This document shows positions 15,333 through 24,557 of a DNA stretch of 33,939 bases, piece after piece. Position 1 is the first letter of the stretch; the number at the start of each line of letters is the position of its first letter. The notes beneath the pieces are model-generated. The model worked only from the letters and a program-made list of their open reading frames with translations, was not told where the DNA came from and did not search any database. The DNA is from Clostridia bacterium (GTDB lineage Bacteria; Bacillota; Clostridia; Lutisporales; Lutisporaceae). Position numbers and translations under genes: made by a program. The stretch covers positions 18,508 to 52,446 of the forward strand of contig JAGOLK010000007.1 in NCBI GenBank assembly GCA_017994115.1, written 5' to 3'.

Positions 15333-16154
15333 GTGCGTATAAATGCTGATACTGAAAAAATAGATAAGCTGTCAACAATTGAAATGGTAACACTGTTCAA
15401 TAATGAGGACAAAAAGGTTGCTGAGGCGGTTAGCGAGTGTATCGGAACAATTGCGGCTGCAGTAGACCTGATGACGGAAAAACTGAAAAAAGGGGGAAGG
15501 GTAATTTATCTTGGAAGCGGTACAAGCGGAAAGCTTGCTGTAATTGATGCTTCCGAATGCCCTCCTACCTTTGGAATAGATGATAATATGATAATTGGTG
15601 TAATATCGGGTGGGATTGAGGCTGTTGCCGGCTGGAAAGAGGAGACAGAGGATGACGAAGAGCTGGCGGTTAAGGACTTGAAGGACAGAGGCCTGAGTGA
15701 GCCGGATGTTGTAGTGGGTATAAGTGCAAGCGGCAATACGCCGTATGTATTATCCGGTATAAGGCATGCTTCTGAGCTTGGATGCAGTACCATAGGGATA
15801 AGCTGCTCAGAAAAAGGAAAGCTTAATGGATTGACAGACATATGCATAACGGCGGATGTGGGGCCTGAGGCCATTGAAGGCTCAACGAGACTTAAGGCGG
15901 GAACGGCTCAAAAGATGATACTCAATATGCTGTCCTCCTGTACAATGATAAAGCTGGGTAAGACATACGGAAACCTTATGGCTAACTTGAGGCCAATAAG
16001 CCTTAAGCTGAAAAAACGTGCCTTGGATATAATAATGTATGCTGCCGGCTGCAGTGAGGAGGAAGCGCTTAAGGCCTTCGAAAAGGCGGGGGGTAATGCC
16101 AGGGCTGCGATATTGTCACTTGTAAATGACAGTTCAAAAATAGAAGGTGATTAA
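15333..16154 (+). CDS. murQ: N-acetylmuramic acid 6-phosphate etherase MurQ
   Basis: A protein of about 273 residues that cleaves the lactyl ether of MurNAc-6-P to GlcNAc-6-P, feeding NagA. SIS-domain hallmarks are G-S-G-T-S-G-K-L-A-V-I-D-A-S-E-C-P-P-T-F-G, with the catalytic glutamate in A-S-E-C, and V-V-V-G-I-S-A-S-G-N-T-P-Y-V. The C-terminus has the short helical domain, slightly shorter than usual. Start chosen: GTG 15333 behind GGAGGAGG. The N-terminus (D-T-E-K-I-D-K-L-S-T-I-E-M-V) starts roughly ten residues late for the family, and the T-E-x-R-N stretch is absent or altered, so a true start slightly upstream or N-terminal erosion is possible. An in-frame reading from 15297 runs through the terminator hairpin and is unlikely. 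Stop and the nagA ATG abut (TAAATG). Confidence 0.88.
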   Translation: MRINADTEKIDKLSTIEMVTLFNNEDKKVAEAVSECIGTIAAAVDLMTEKLKKGGRVIYLGSGTSGKLAVIDASECPPTFGIDDNMIIGVISGGIEAVAGWKEETEDDEELAVKDLKDRGLSEPDVVVGISASGNTPYVLSGIRHASELGCSTIGISCSEKGKLNGLTDICITADVGPEAIEGSTRLKAGTAQKMILNMLSSCTMIKLGKTYGNLMANLRPISLKLKKRALDIIMYAAGCSEEEALKAFEKAGGNARAAILSLVNDSSKIEGD

Positions 16155-17297
16155 ATGAAGGCAATAGTTAATGCGAGGATAATCAAAGATAATAGTATAT
16201 TAGAAGGCTATACTGTGCTATTCGAAGAGAAAATACTTCGGCTGATGGAAGGCAATGCATTAAAGGGCATGGAGTTGGAGGAGGTCTTTGATGCGGCCGG
16301 AAGGTATCTTTCTCCGGGTTTCATCGATGTGCATATACACGGCTGTCTTGGAAATGACACCATGGATGACAATGAGAGCAGTCTCAGGAACATAAGCAAG
16401 TCTATTGCAGCTACAGGGGTTACGGCTATCCTGCCTACTACAATGACAATGGACTTTCCGATGATTGAGAGAAGCATAAACAGAATCCGGACGCTTATGG
16501 ACGATGCTCCGGGAGCGTCCATACTAGGCTGTCACCTGGAAGGCCCTTTCATAAGCGAAGAATATAAGGGTGCACAAGACGGAAAATATATAAGAAGGCC
16601 TGACTTCAAAACTATTGAGGGCCTGTCCGATGTTATCAGGATTGTAACCATTGCTCCTGAGGAGGAGGGCGCCGAAGAGTTCATAGAAAGCTGTGTCAGT
16701 CAGGGCATAGTAGTGGCGATAGGCCATACGAAAGCCAGCTATGAGCAGGCCATGAAAGCGATTCAGAAGGGTGCAAGCCATATCACCCATATTTTTAATG
16801 CAATGACTCCGCTGAATCATAGGGAGCCGGGGGTTGTGGGAGCTGCAATGGACAGTTCTGTTGTCTGTGAGCTTATTGCAGACAATGTACATGTGAATCC
16901 GGCAGTACAAAGAATCCTTCTGAAGGTAAAGGGAGTGGAAGGGATAATTCTTGTGACTGATGCTATGAAGGCATGTCTGCTGGAGGATGGAGAATATGAA
17001 CTGGGAGGGCAGCGGGTAGTAGTGAAAAATGAGGAAGCGAGGCTGCCTGCAGGCAATCTTGCCGGAAGTGTCCTTACCCTGGACAAAGCCTTGAGGAATT
17101 TTACGTCCAATACCGGAATAGGGCTGATGGATGCGATAAAAACCGTTACAGAGAACCCTGCAAGGGTATTGAAGGCCAATGACAGGAAAGGAAGCATAGA
17201 CATAGGCAAGGATGCCGACTTTGCGTTGTTTGATGATAGCTTCAACATATATGCCACCTTTGTAAAGGGTAAAAAAGTATATGAGAGAGTCATATAA
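16155..17297 (+). CDS. nagA: N-acetylglucosamine-6-phosphate deacetylase
   Basis: A 380-residue amidohydrolase that converts GlcNAc-6-P to GlcN-6-P and acetate. Motifs in order are D-V-H-I-H-G-C, C-H-L-E-G-P-F (metal-binding Glu), I-G-H-T-K-A-S-Y-E-Q, H-I-F-N-A-M-T-P-L-N-H-R-E-P-G, and L-V-T-D-A-M with the catalytic Asp. Length and order are normal for the family. The start follows the murQ stop directly, with GAAGGTG as ribosome site. The stop overlaps the nagB ATG (TAATG), so the two were translationally coupled before nagB was deleted. Confidence 0.95.
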   Translation: MKAIVNARIIKDNSILEGYTVLFEEKILRLMEGNALKGMELEEVFDAAGRYLSPGFIDVHIHGCLGNDTMDDNESSLRNISKSIAATGVTAILPTTMTMDFPMIERSINRIRTLMDDAPGASILGCHLEGPFISEEYKGAQDGKYIRRPDFKTIEGLSDVIRIVTIAPEEEGAEEFIESCVSQGIVVAIGHTKASYEQAMKAIQKGASHITHIFNAMTPLNHREPGVVGAAMDSSVVCELIADNVHVNPAVQRILLKVKGVEGIILVTDAMKACLLEDGEYELGGQRVVVKNEEARLPAGNLAGSVLTLDKALRNFTSNTGIGLMDAIKTVTENPARVLKANDRKGSIDIGKDADFALFDDSFNIYATFVKGKKVYERVI

Positions 17298-17411
17298 TGA
17301 GAGTAATAATAGCCGGAGATTCCGGCATCTATCCTGCAGCTGCATCAGGATGTCACCGTGGTGGCGGACGGAGAGTGCGGCAGTCTTCTTAAGGACGGCC
17401 GTGATGAATAG
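17297..17411 (+). pseudogene. nagB: nagB (glucosamine-6-phosphate deaminase) remnant, interior deleted
   Basis: ATG at 17297, overlapping the nagA stop, gives M-R-V-I-I-A, the usual NagB N-terminus. A few bases later, in another frame, 17316-17408 reads E-I-P-A-S-I-L-Q-L-H-Q-D-V-T-V-V-A-D-G-E-C-G-S-L-L-K-D-G, the usual NagB C-terminus, ending at TAG 17409-17411. About 200 residues including the whole active site are gone and the frames do not match, so it is dead as read. HPr begins 12 bp later. Confidence 0.8.
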
Positions 17412-17422
17412 GGGGATTGGAA

Positions 17423-18164
<742 letters not shown>

Positions 18165-18182
18165 TGTGTTGGGGGAGTCATA

Positions 18183-19921
18183 ATGAAAAAAGGTCTGGCT
18201 GTATCCCCGGGTATTGGGATCGGAAAGGCATATATTATCTCAGAGCCTGATATAAATATCGACAAGGGCAGAATAGACGCCGAACAGGTGAAGGAAGAAC
18301 TGACAGGCTGTCAAGGGCATTGGAGCTTTCAAAGAATCAGCTGGAGCTGATATACAAGGGAGCTGTAAGCCGCGGAGAAAAAGCGAAAATGGAAATCCTG
18401 GAGGCTCATATAATGATTCTGGAGGATCCGATGTTGTACGGACAGGCTGCCGAAAAGGTGGGCAATATGCTGGTTAAGGCCGAGTATGCCTATTCCATGG
18501 CTGTTGACGAACAACTGAAGGTATTTGAAGGAATAGAAGACTCATATATAAGAGAAAGGGCAAATGATATAAGGGATGTCGGAGGAAGGATGCTGAAGAA
18601 CCTTACCGGGGTTCCTATAAAGGATATATCGGCTATAAATGAAGAAGTGATATTGCTGGGTAAAGAAATAACTCCTTCTCAGATAGCGGCAGGAGACCCC
18701 CGGTATATCAAAGGGATTGTCTCAGAGACAGGGGGTATTGCTTCTCACACTGCAATACTGGCACGCAACGGCGGAATACCGGCAGTAATGGGAATCCCCG
18801 AAATAACAGCTCAGGTACGGGAAGGACAGCTTATTGCCGTGGATGGAAGCAAAGGCATGGTTGAGCTGGAATTGGATACTGAAAAGCTTAGGCAGCTGCA
18901 AGAGAAGATAATGGTTAATCAAAGGCTTGAGCAGGATCTGAGAGCGATAAAAGACCTGCCTGCAATGACCAGGGATGGGCATCGTGTCAGACTGGAATGC
19001 AATATAGAGGGCGAAGCAGGAGCTGCAAAGGCATTGGAGGTAGGAGCAGAGGGTATCGGACTGTTCCGCACTGAATTTTTGTTCATGGACAGAAGTTCCA
19101 TGCCCGGTGAAGAGGAGCAGTACAAAGCTTACAGAGATGCAGCTGTCGCTATGGAAGGACGTCCGGTGATAATCAGGACTCTTGATATAGGCGGAGATAA
19201 AGAGGTTGATTATCTTAAGCTGCCTAGGGAGGCAAATCCCTTCCTCGGGTTCAGGGCAATCAGGCTGTGCCTCGAAAGGGAAGAGCTGTTCAAGGTGCAG
19301 CTCAGGGCAATATTAAGAGCGAGCGCATACGGAAAAATCAAGCTGATGTATCCTATGATAGCTGCTTTGGAAGAGCTGAGGAAAGCCAACAGCATATTGA
19401 AGGCTGCAATGGATGAGTTGGAGCAGGAAGGTGTGAGCTTCGACAGGAACCTTGAAGTGGGGATTATGATAGAGATACCTGCTGCTGCGGTGATTGCGGA
19501 TGTGCTTGCAAAGGAGTCGGATTTCTTCAGCATAGGCACCAATGATTTGACCCAGTATACACTGGCGGTTGACAGGACAAATGAGAAGGTAAGCTATTTA
19601 TACAACAGCTTTGAGCCTTCCGTAATCCGGCTCATCAATACAGTCATCAGGTCGGGCCATGAAAGAGGAAAGCCGGTGGGCATGTGCGGAGAGCTTGCGG
19701 GCAATCCGTCAGCCGCAGTACTGCTTCTGGGGCTGGGCTTGGATGAATTCAGCATGAGCCCTGCCATGCTGCCTAAGGTTAAAAAGGTAATAAACTCCAT
19801 TGATATGAATTATGCCAGGGAAGTGGCAGCGGCGGTGCTGAATATGGCCACCTCAAGGCAGATTGAGGAATATCTGGGGGAGAAGCTTAAAGAACTGGGC
19901 TTGGAGTATTTACAGTTATAA
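18183..19921 (+). pseudogene. ptsI: PTS enzyme I (phosphoenolpyruvate-protein phosphotransferase), one-base frameshift
   Basis: ATG 18183, behind TGGGGGAG, opens the true N-terminus M-K-K-G-L-A-V-S-P-G-I-G-I-G-K-A-Y, and the frame runs to E-E-L at 18302 before going astray and stopping at 18350. The rest continues in another frame from D-R-L-S-R-A-L-E-L-S-K to the normal end. Adding a single G after 18302 restores E-E-L-D-R-L-S-R. The remaining 530 residues are intact, with G-G-I-A-S-H-T-A-I-L-A-R (phospho-histidine), R-T-E-F-L-F, D-L-T-Q-Y and G-M-C-G-E-L-A-G. Either a genuine recent mutation, a base-call error, or (less likely) recoding. The downstream half could in principle start at 18320 but would lack the HPr-binding N-terminus. 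Confidence 0.85.
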
Positions 19922-19999
19922 TCTTACATCGAAACTCTACGGAGCGTTTATTGAATTTTAGTTCGTCTGCGATTATTATTAATGCTTGGAGGTGACAAT

Positions 20000-20581
20000 A
20001 TGGATTGCAGCAAGGTTGGAAAGCTGATATTCGGTTTGCGGAAAGAAAAGGGTATGACACAAAAGCAGCTTGCCGATGCTATGAATATCAGTGACAAGGC
20101 CATTTCAAAATGGGAGCGTGGTTTGGGCTGTCCTGATGTATCCCTTCTTCGTGAACTCTCTGTAGTATTAAACGCAGACATCGAAAAAATATTATTGGGG
20201 GATTTGGAACCCAATAATGCAGACGGAGGAAATATGAAAAAAATAAAATTTTATATGTGCCCCAATTGCGGAAACATACTGACTTCCACAGGTGAGTCCG
20301 ATGTTTCCTGCTGTGGGCGAAAACTGGCGCCACTTATCCCAAAACCGGTTGATGAAACTCACAAATTTACGGTGGAAGAGATAGAGGAAGATTTTTATAT
20401 TACATTTACACATGAGATGAGCAAAAAGCATTACATCAGTTTTATAGCCTATGTTGCCTACGATAGAGTGCTCTTTGTAAAATTGTACCCGGAACAAGGC
20501 AGCGAAGTACGTTTTCCCAAAATGTACAGAGGAAAGATTTATATGTGCTGTAATCAGCACGGATTATGGGTGAATGGCTGA
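20000..20581 (+). CDS. Xre-family regulator with C-terminal Cys-rich domain
   Basis: A 193-residue protein. Residues about 6-62 form a Cro/CI helix-turn-helix: I-F-G-L-R-K-E-K-G-M-T-Q-K-Q-L-A-D-A-M, I-S-D-K-A-I-S-K-W-E-R-G and P-D-V-S-L-L-R-E-L. A linker leads to a zinc-ribbon-like stretch with C-P-N-C-G and V-S-C-C-G-R-K-L, then a domain with H-x-F, E-E-D-F-Y-I-T-F-T-H-E-M, H-Y-I-S-F and C-C-N-Q-H-G-L-W. The latter resembles the desulfoferrodoxin-like domain fused to such regulators in Clostridia, which may sense redox state or metal (inference). ATG 20000 has GGAGGTG before it; an in-frame start at 19982 lacks one. Transcribed alone, with a terminator downstream. Confidence 0.75.
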   Translation: MDCSKVGKLIFGLRKEKGMTQKQLADAMNISDKAISKWERGLGCPDVSLLRELSVVLNADIEKILLGDLEPNNADGGNMKKIKFYMCPNCGNILTSTGESDVSCCGRKLAPLIPKPVDETHKFTVEEIEEDFYITFTHEMSKKHYISFIAYVAYDRVLFVKLYPEQGSEVRFPKMYRGKIYMCCNQHGLWVNG

Positions 20582-20639
20582 AGAGAATTACAACGGACTA
20601 TGGATGATCCGTACGAGTGGCTATTATGATAGGTGTCAG

Positions 20640-20672
20640 GAGCCGGAAGATAATTTCCGGCTCTTAAATTTT
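20640..20672 (+). terminator. rho-independent terminator after the Xre-family gene
   Basis: GAGCCGGAA (20640-20648) pairs perfectly with TTCCGGCTC (20655-20663), loop GATAAT, followed by TTAAATTTTTTTT. Confidence 0.88.
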
Positions 20673-20697
20673 TTTTGAAAAAATTTGTAATTTGCTA

Positions 20698-20762
20698 TAG
20701 ACATTTAATAAAAACCATGATATTATTAACATTGTTATTGAAAATTAACAATGTTAATAATA
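20698..20762 (+). promoter_or_regulatory. promoter with perfect 17-bp inverted-repeat operator, TetR/FMN/EFR1 operon
   Basis: TAGACA (20698-20703) and TATTAT (20721-20726) are spaced 17 bp, a plausible sigma-A promoter. From the -10 box onward, TATTATTAACATTGTTA (20721-20737) is the exact reverse complement of TAACAATGTTAATAATA (20746-20762), separated by TTGAAAAT. Placement over the -10 and start region, next to a TetR gene, points to autorepression. Confidence 0.65.
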
Positions 20763-20811
20763 TGTATACATGTTAATACTGCAGATTGTATAAACGGGGA
20801 TAGGTGATATT

Positions 20812-21420
20812 ATGAAGGAGAAAACAACGGAAGATAAAAAGACTCTGAAGAAACAGAGGATCAGGACATACTTTTTGGAAGCAGCCAGAGAAATAATATT
20901 AAACGACGGCGTTGAAAGTGTCACAGTGAGGAAGGTAGCAGATATGGCAGGCTATTCCTATGCAACCATATATAATTATTTCTCCGATCTAAACCAGCTG
21001 CTTTGGGAGGTTAAGAAACTGATGATTAATGATATTGTTGAAGCATTATACAAAAAAATGGCTGGAATGACGAAGGATGTCGATGGAATCAAGAAGAGCT
21101 TCAAAATATATGTTGAATATTTTTTAGTAAACCCTAATGTGTTCAGATTTTTCTATTTTCACCATCTGGTCAAACCTGCCGAAGAAACCGGAAAAAATAA
21201 GGAGGAGCCCGATTTTGATGCAATGTGGGAAGAAACCTTTAAGGAATTCGTGATTTCAGGAAAGGTTAGGGCAGAGGACATTGAAGTACTTGCAAGAACA
21301 TTGATTTATGCCGTACACGGGCTGATAACATTATACTTTTCAGAGGATGTGGATTATAAGGGAGAAGATGTTTATAGTGAGCTGGACAAAGTTATTGAAT
21401 ATATTTTAGGAGGGGAGTAA
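20812..21420 (+). CDS. TetR/AcrR-family transcriptional regulator
   Basis: A 202-residue regulator. The N-terminal helix-turn-helix (about 15-62) is clear: R-I-R-T-Y-F-L-E-A-A-R-E-I-I-L-N-D-G-V-E-S-V-T-V-R-K-V-A-D-M-A-G-Y-S-Y-A-T-I-Y-N-Y-F. The all-helical ligand domain is not diagnostic of an inducer. The stop abuts the ATG of the FMN-binding protein gene (TAAATG), so it regulates and is co-transcribed with a flavin electron-transfer pair. ATG 20812 was chosen because AGGTGATATT precedes it. The perfect palindrome 50 bp upstream is its likely operator. Confidence 0.88.
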   Translation: MKEKTTEDKKTLKKQRIRTYFLEAAREIILNDGVESVTVRKVADMAGYSYATIYNYFSDLNQLLWEVKKLMINDIVEALYKKMAGMTKDVDGIKKSFKIYVEYFLVNPNVFRFFYFHHLVKPAEETGKNKEEPDFDAMWEETFKEFVISGKVRAEDIEVLARTLIYAVHGLITLYFSEDVDYKGEDVYSELDKVIEYILGGE

Positions 21421-21822
21421 ATGAAAAGCAGGAGAAGAATAGTGCTGGCTGCGGTTATAGTCCTTATAGCAATTATAACTGCTGTATTCGGAGCCAAATC
21501 ATATATTGAAGCAAGTCTTGTAAAACTGACTGAAACAAGCATCCCGGATGTGGATTTGTCAAAGGTTGCGGATGGGGTATATAAAGGCAGCCATAAGGTA
21601 TTTCCGGTGGAAGCTGAAGTAAGGGTGACAATAGAAAATCATAAGATAATCGGGATAGAGCTGGTCAAGCACTTTAACGGACAGGGGACAGCCGCTGAAG
21701 TAATCCCGGACAGGGTTACAGAGGCGCAGTCCTTAAAGGTGGATATTGTCTCAGGTGCAACATACAGCAGCAAGGTAATATTAAAGGCCATAGAAAATGC
21801 ACTGCAAAGTGCGAACAGATAA
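21421..21822 (+). CDS. membrane-anchored FMN-binding domain protein
   Basis: A 133-residue protein with one N-terminal membrane helix (about 7-27) and an extracytoplasmic FMN_bind domain of the RnfG/NqrC type. The domain has D-G-V-Y-K-G-S, a helical E-V-I-P-D-R-V, and the flavinylation motif D-I-V-S-G-A-T-Y-S-S, whose threonine would take covalent FMN through ApbE (established for this motif; no apbE in the window). It likely passes electrons at the outer face of the membrane. It directly follows the TetR gene and precedes the EFR1-type gene by 15 bp with AAAAGGAG. Partners are inferred from context. Confidence 0.88.
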   Translation: MKSRRRIVLAAVIVLIAIITAVFGAKSYIEASLVKLTETSIPDVDLSKVADGVYKGSHKVFPVEAEVRVTIENHKIIGIELVKHFNGQGTAAEVIPDRVTEAQSLKVDIVSGATYSSKVILKAIENALQSANR

Positions 21823-21837
21823 AAAGGAGCAGTTATA

Positions 21838-22644
21838 ATGAGCAGTATAGAAATCTACTATTTTTCCGGTACCGGCAATTCACTGCATGTAGCAAAGGAA
21901 TTGCAGGAGCGGATTGAGGGGGCAAAGCTTATACCGGTTATAAGCCGGTTGGACAGGGAAATAGTTGAAACTGATGCAGAGACAATAGGGCTTGTATTCC
22001 CGGTATATTTTTCGGCAATCCCGGTACCGGTGAAGAATTTTATCAAAAAACTGGATTTGAAATCGGCAAAATATATTTTTGCTGCAGCAACAAGAATCGG
22101 GACTTCACACAGTGCCTTTGTGACTATAGATAAAATATTGAAAAGCAAAGGCCAACGCCTAAATTCATATTTTTCCCTCAATATGCCCGGAAATGATCCG
22201 AAATTTGATTATAAGGTTCCTACAGAGGAAGAAATAGCAAGATTGGAAGCAGTTGTTCAAAAAAGGCTTGATTCTATTCAGAGTATTATAAAAAATAAAG
22301 AAATTAGCAGGGAAAAGGATGTTGACTGCACAACCCATATCCCCTTTGTGGGGATCCTTTCATCGCTGGCGGTCCTTACAGACATATCCAAAGACAATTT
22401 GTACTGCGATTCGAAATGTACAGGATGCGGCATATGTGAAAAGGTTTGCCTTGCGCATAAGATTAAAATGGCTGATGGAAAGCCTGAATGGCAGGATAAT
22501 GTGAAATGTTATCATTGTGCTGCCTGTCTTAACTATTGCCCTGTACAGTCTGCCCAGATAAAATCATACACCGAAAAAAACGGAAGGTATTCTCATCCGT
22601 ATGCAGCGGCGGAAGATATTGCAATGCAAAAAAATTTCTTTTAA
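21838..22644 (+). CDS. EFR1-type flavodoxin/ferredoxin fusion
   Basis: A 268-residue cytoplasmic protein. The N-terminal flavodoxin-like domain has the FMN phosphate loop Y-F-S-G-T-G-N-S-L-H-V-A, and I-G-L-V-F-P-V-Y-F-S-A-I-P-V-P. The C-terminal part carries two [4Fe-4S] ferredoxin motifs, C-T-G-C-G-I-C-E-K-V-C and C-Y-H-C-A-A-C-L-N-Y-C-P. This is the architecture of the EFR1 family, a soluble electron carrier for reductases in anaerobes. With the FMN-binding protein upstream it would form a short redox chain under TetR control. The physiological acceptor is not known. Confidence 0.9.
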   Translation: MSSIEIYYFSGTGNSLHVAKELQERIEGAKLIPVISRLDREIVETDAETIGLVFPVYFSAIPVPVKNFIKKLDLKSAKYIFAAATRIGTSHSAFVTIDKILKSKGQRLNSYFSLNMPGNDPKFDYKVPTEEEIARLEAVVQKRLDSIQSIIKNKEISREKDVDCTTHIPFVGILSSLAVLTDISKDNLYCDSKCTGCGICEKVCLAHKIKMADGKPEWQDNVKCYHCAACLNYCPVQSAQIKSYTEKNGRYSHPYAAAEDIAMQKNFF

Positions 22645-22659
22645 ATCCATAAAAACCTA

Positions 22660-22724
22660 TTGACTATTTCTGAAATAGCATTATAATAAAATCAAACATG
22701 TTTAAAACATGTTTGATTTTATTA
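22660..22724 (+). promoter_or_regulatory. promoter with 41-bp palindromic operator of the second TetR gene
   Basis: TTGACT (22660-22665) and TATAAT (22682-22687) with 16-bp spacing make a good promoter. Overlapping the -10 and start site, TAATAAAATCAAACATGTTT (22684-22703) is the exact reverse complement of AAACATGTTTGATTTTATTA (22705-22724), with one central A. A repressor bound here would block transcription of its own gene and the three genes that follow. Confidence 0.75.
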
Positions 22725-22737
22725 CATGGAGGTTTAT

Positions 22738-23313
22738 TTGAATTTGGATAATGCAAAGGAAAAAATTTTACAGGCTGCCTTGGATCTGTTGGATAGTGAA
22801 GATGATGCCGGGAAAATAACCACAAGGCAAATAGCAAAAAAAGCCAATGTGAACCTGGCCCTTATCAACTATTACTACCAATCAAAAGAGAATCTTATGG
22901 TCATGGCTGCGGGATACAAGATGGGAGGCATTATTGAACAAGTACTTATAGAAAGCAATACAGATGAGGATCCTGTCGTGAAGCTGAAAAAGCTTCTGAC
23001 TACTACGGCAGATTTTAGCTTTAAGCATCATGAAATATTCAAGATTGCAATAGCAGGAGAACTTAAGGAAGGATGCAAGACTTCCTGTGCAATGGTTATG
23101 CCGCTGCTGAAGGAGCTTTTTGGGAACAAGAGTGAAGCTGAATTAAGGATTATTGCTCTGCAGTTGATGCTTCCTTTTCATTTCATTGTTCTGTATCCTG
23201 ATAAGTATGGCGATTATCTGGATGTTGACTTTTTTAATGATCAGCAAAGAACTCGGATGATAATTCGGATGACTGAAAACCTTTTGTCTCGGGCAGAAGG
23301 CAAAAAATCTTGA
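22738..23313 (+). CDS. TetR-family regulator of the flavodoxin gene cluster
   Basis: A protein of about 191 residues with a TetR helix-turn-helix near the N-terminus: A-K-E-K-I-L-Q-A-A-L-D-L-L, I-T-T-R-Q-I-A-K-K-A-N-V-N-L-A-L-I-N-Y-Y-Y-Q-S-K-E-N-L. A helical ligand domain with several cysteines (G-C-K-T-S-C-A-M) follows. TTG 22738 is preferred because GGAGG (22728-22732) is placed for it; ATG 22726 is in frame but would have no ribosome site. It is followed after 18 bp by the membrane protein and then the flavodoxin, probably one transcript. The inducer is unknown. Confidence 0.86.
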   Translation: MNLDNAKEKILQAALDLLDSEDDAGKITTRQIAKKANVNLALINYYYQSKENLMVMAAGYKMGGIIEQVLIESNTDEDPVVKLKKLLTTTADFSFKHHEIFKIAIAGELKEGCKTSCAMVMPLLKELFGNKSEAELRIIALQLMLPFHFIVLYPDKYGDYLDVDFFNDQQRTRMIIRMTENLLSRAEGKKS

Positions 23314-23331
23314 TGACAGGGGAGTTTTATT

Positions 23332-24012
23332 ATGTTAATGATTGATACCAATGAATATAAAGCTGGCCGTCATAGTGTGAATGCAACAAGAGTAATCGTG
23401 TCGGTATTCGGAGTTATTTTTGCATTAGGCGGTATTTGCCATGGCTTTTTTGAAGCTCTCCAGGGAAATACTCCCATAAAGGGCCTGATCATACATGCCA
23501 TAGGCGAAGCAAACAGGATGTGGGTGTATGGCAATGAGCCCGCATTTACAATAATCCCCAATTTTCTTATTACAGGCATAGCTTCGATTATTGTCAGCCT
23601 TGCCATTATAATCTGGTCTGTCGGATTCATTGACAGGAGGAATGGACCGCTTATTTTTCTGCTTCTCTTCATCCTGTTGTTTCTTGTCGGCGGAGGTATA
23701 GGGCAAGTAATATTCTTTACTTTGATCTGGGCCTTTGCTACCCGTATAAACAAACCTCTGACCTGGTGGAGGAGGACTCTTCCGGTCAGTATGAGGAAAG
23801 CTCTGGCAAGGCAATGGCGTTCGTATCTTGCAATAAGCTCAATCCTGATTCTTTTTGCCCTTGAGGTTGCTGTTTTTGGGATTGTACCGGGGATAAGCGG
23901 TCCTGATTCGATTACAATAGCAATGCTGGCCAGCCTTGGATTTGGATTGCTGTTCATGCTTCTAGCTTTTGTTTCGGGATTTGCCCATGAAATTGAAAAA
24001 AAGGAGATATAA
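23332..24012 (+). CDS. membrane protein of unknown function, TetR-flavodoxin operon
   Basis: A 226-residue protein with about five hydrophobic segments (roughly 18-42, 63-90, 96-128, 158-182 and 192-216) and a basic cytoplasmic stretch W-W-R-R-T-L-P-V-S-M-R-K-A-L-A-R-Q-W-R before the fourth. No enzyme motif or family that I recognise. It has a GGGGAG site before ATG 23332 and ends two bases before the flavodoxin ATG. Its place between a TetR gene and a flavodoxin makes it a candidate membrane redox partner or transporter (inference only). Confidence 0.7.
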   Translation: MLMIDTNEYKAGRHSVNATRVIVSVFGVIFALGGICHGFFEALQGNTPIKGLIIHAIGEANRMWVYGNEPAFTIIPNFLITGIASIIVSLAIIIWSVGFIDRRNGPLIFLLLFILLFLVGGGIGQVIFFTLIWAFATRINKPLTWWRRTLPVSMRKALARQWRSYLAISSILILFALEVAVFGIVPGISGPDSITIAMLASLGFGLLFMLLAFVSGFAHEIEKKEI

Positions 24013-24014
24013 TT

Positions 24015-24518
24015 ATGAATAAGGTATTGGTAGCTTATGCTTCAAAATATGGAGCAACAGCGGGGATTGCCGAAAAAATAGGAGAGGTGCTGAATCAGGA
24101 GGGCTTGCAGTCTGACGTACTGCCTGCCAAGCAGGTTCGGGATTTGTCAGCCTATAAGGCAGTTATTATTGGCAGTGCAGTTTATTTAGGGATGTTCCGC
24201 AGAGAAGCCGCGGCTTTTCTGAAGACTAATGAAATGCAGTTATCCAAGCTGCCGGCATGGATGTTTTCCAGCGGCCCAATTGACCCGGGTGATCCAATGG
24301 AGCTGTCGGAAGGCTGGCTTTTTCCGGAGTCACTGCGCCCGGTTATTGACAATATACAACCCCGGGACATAATTTGTTTCGGAGGCAAGGCAGAGATGAA
24401 GAATCTTAATTTATTTGAGAAGTTTATTGTGAAGAAGGTAAACTCACCTATGGGCGACTTCCGCAATTGGGAAGCCATAGTTGCATGGGCTGAAGGAATT
24501 GCGGATAAATTGAAGTAA
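24015..24518 (+). CDS. flavodoxin-domain protein (HemG-like, Flavodoxin_5)
   Basis: A 167-residue flavodoxin. The FMN phosphate loop is A-S-K-Y-G-A-T-A-G-I-A, followed by V-I-I-G-S-A-V-Y-L-G-M-F-R-R-E and F-S-S-G-P-I-D, as in the menaquinone-dependent protoporphyrinogen oxidase HemG and similar flavodoxins. Without haem genes nearby it is safer to call it a flavodoxin-domain oxidoreductase. AAAAGGAG lies before ATG 24015. It completes the TetR-membrane protein-flavodoxin unit; the next gene, with hemerythrin and PAS domains, begins 39 bp later and may be co-transcribed. Confidence 0.85.
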   Translation: MNKVLVAYASKYGATAGIAEKIGEVLNQEGLQSDVLPAKQVRDLSAYKAVIIGSAVYLGMFRREAAAFLKTNEMQLSKLPAWMFSSGPIDPGDPMELSEGWLFPESLRPVIDNIQPRDIICFGGKAEMKNLNLFEKFIVKKVNSPMGDFRNWEAIVAWAEGIADKLK

Positions 24519-24557
24519 AGGGGATACTTATTATAAGAGCAAAGGAGGAGTGCTTTT

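Noticed and set aside
16524-17345. 273-residue minus-strand ORF across nagA
   Set aside because: Antisense shadow of an unmistakable nagA gene; no domain seen.
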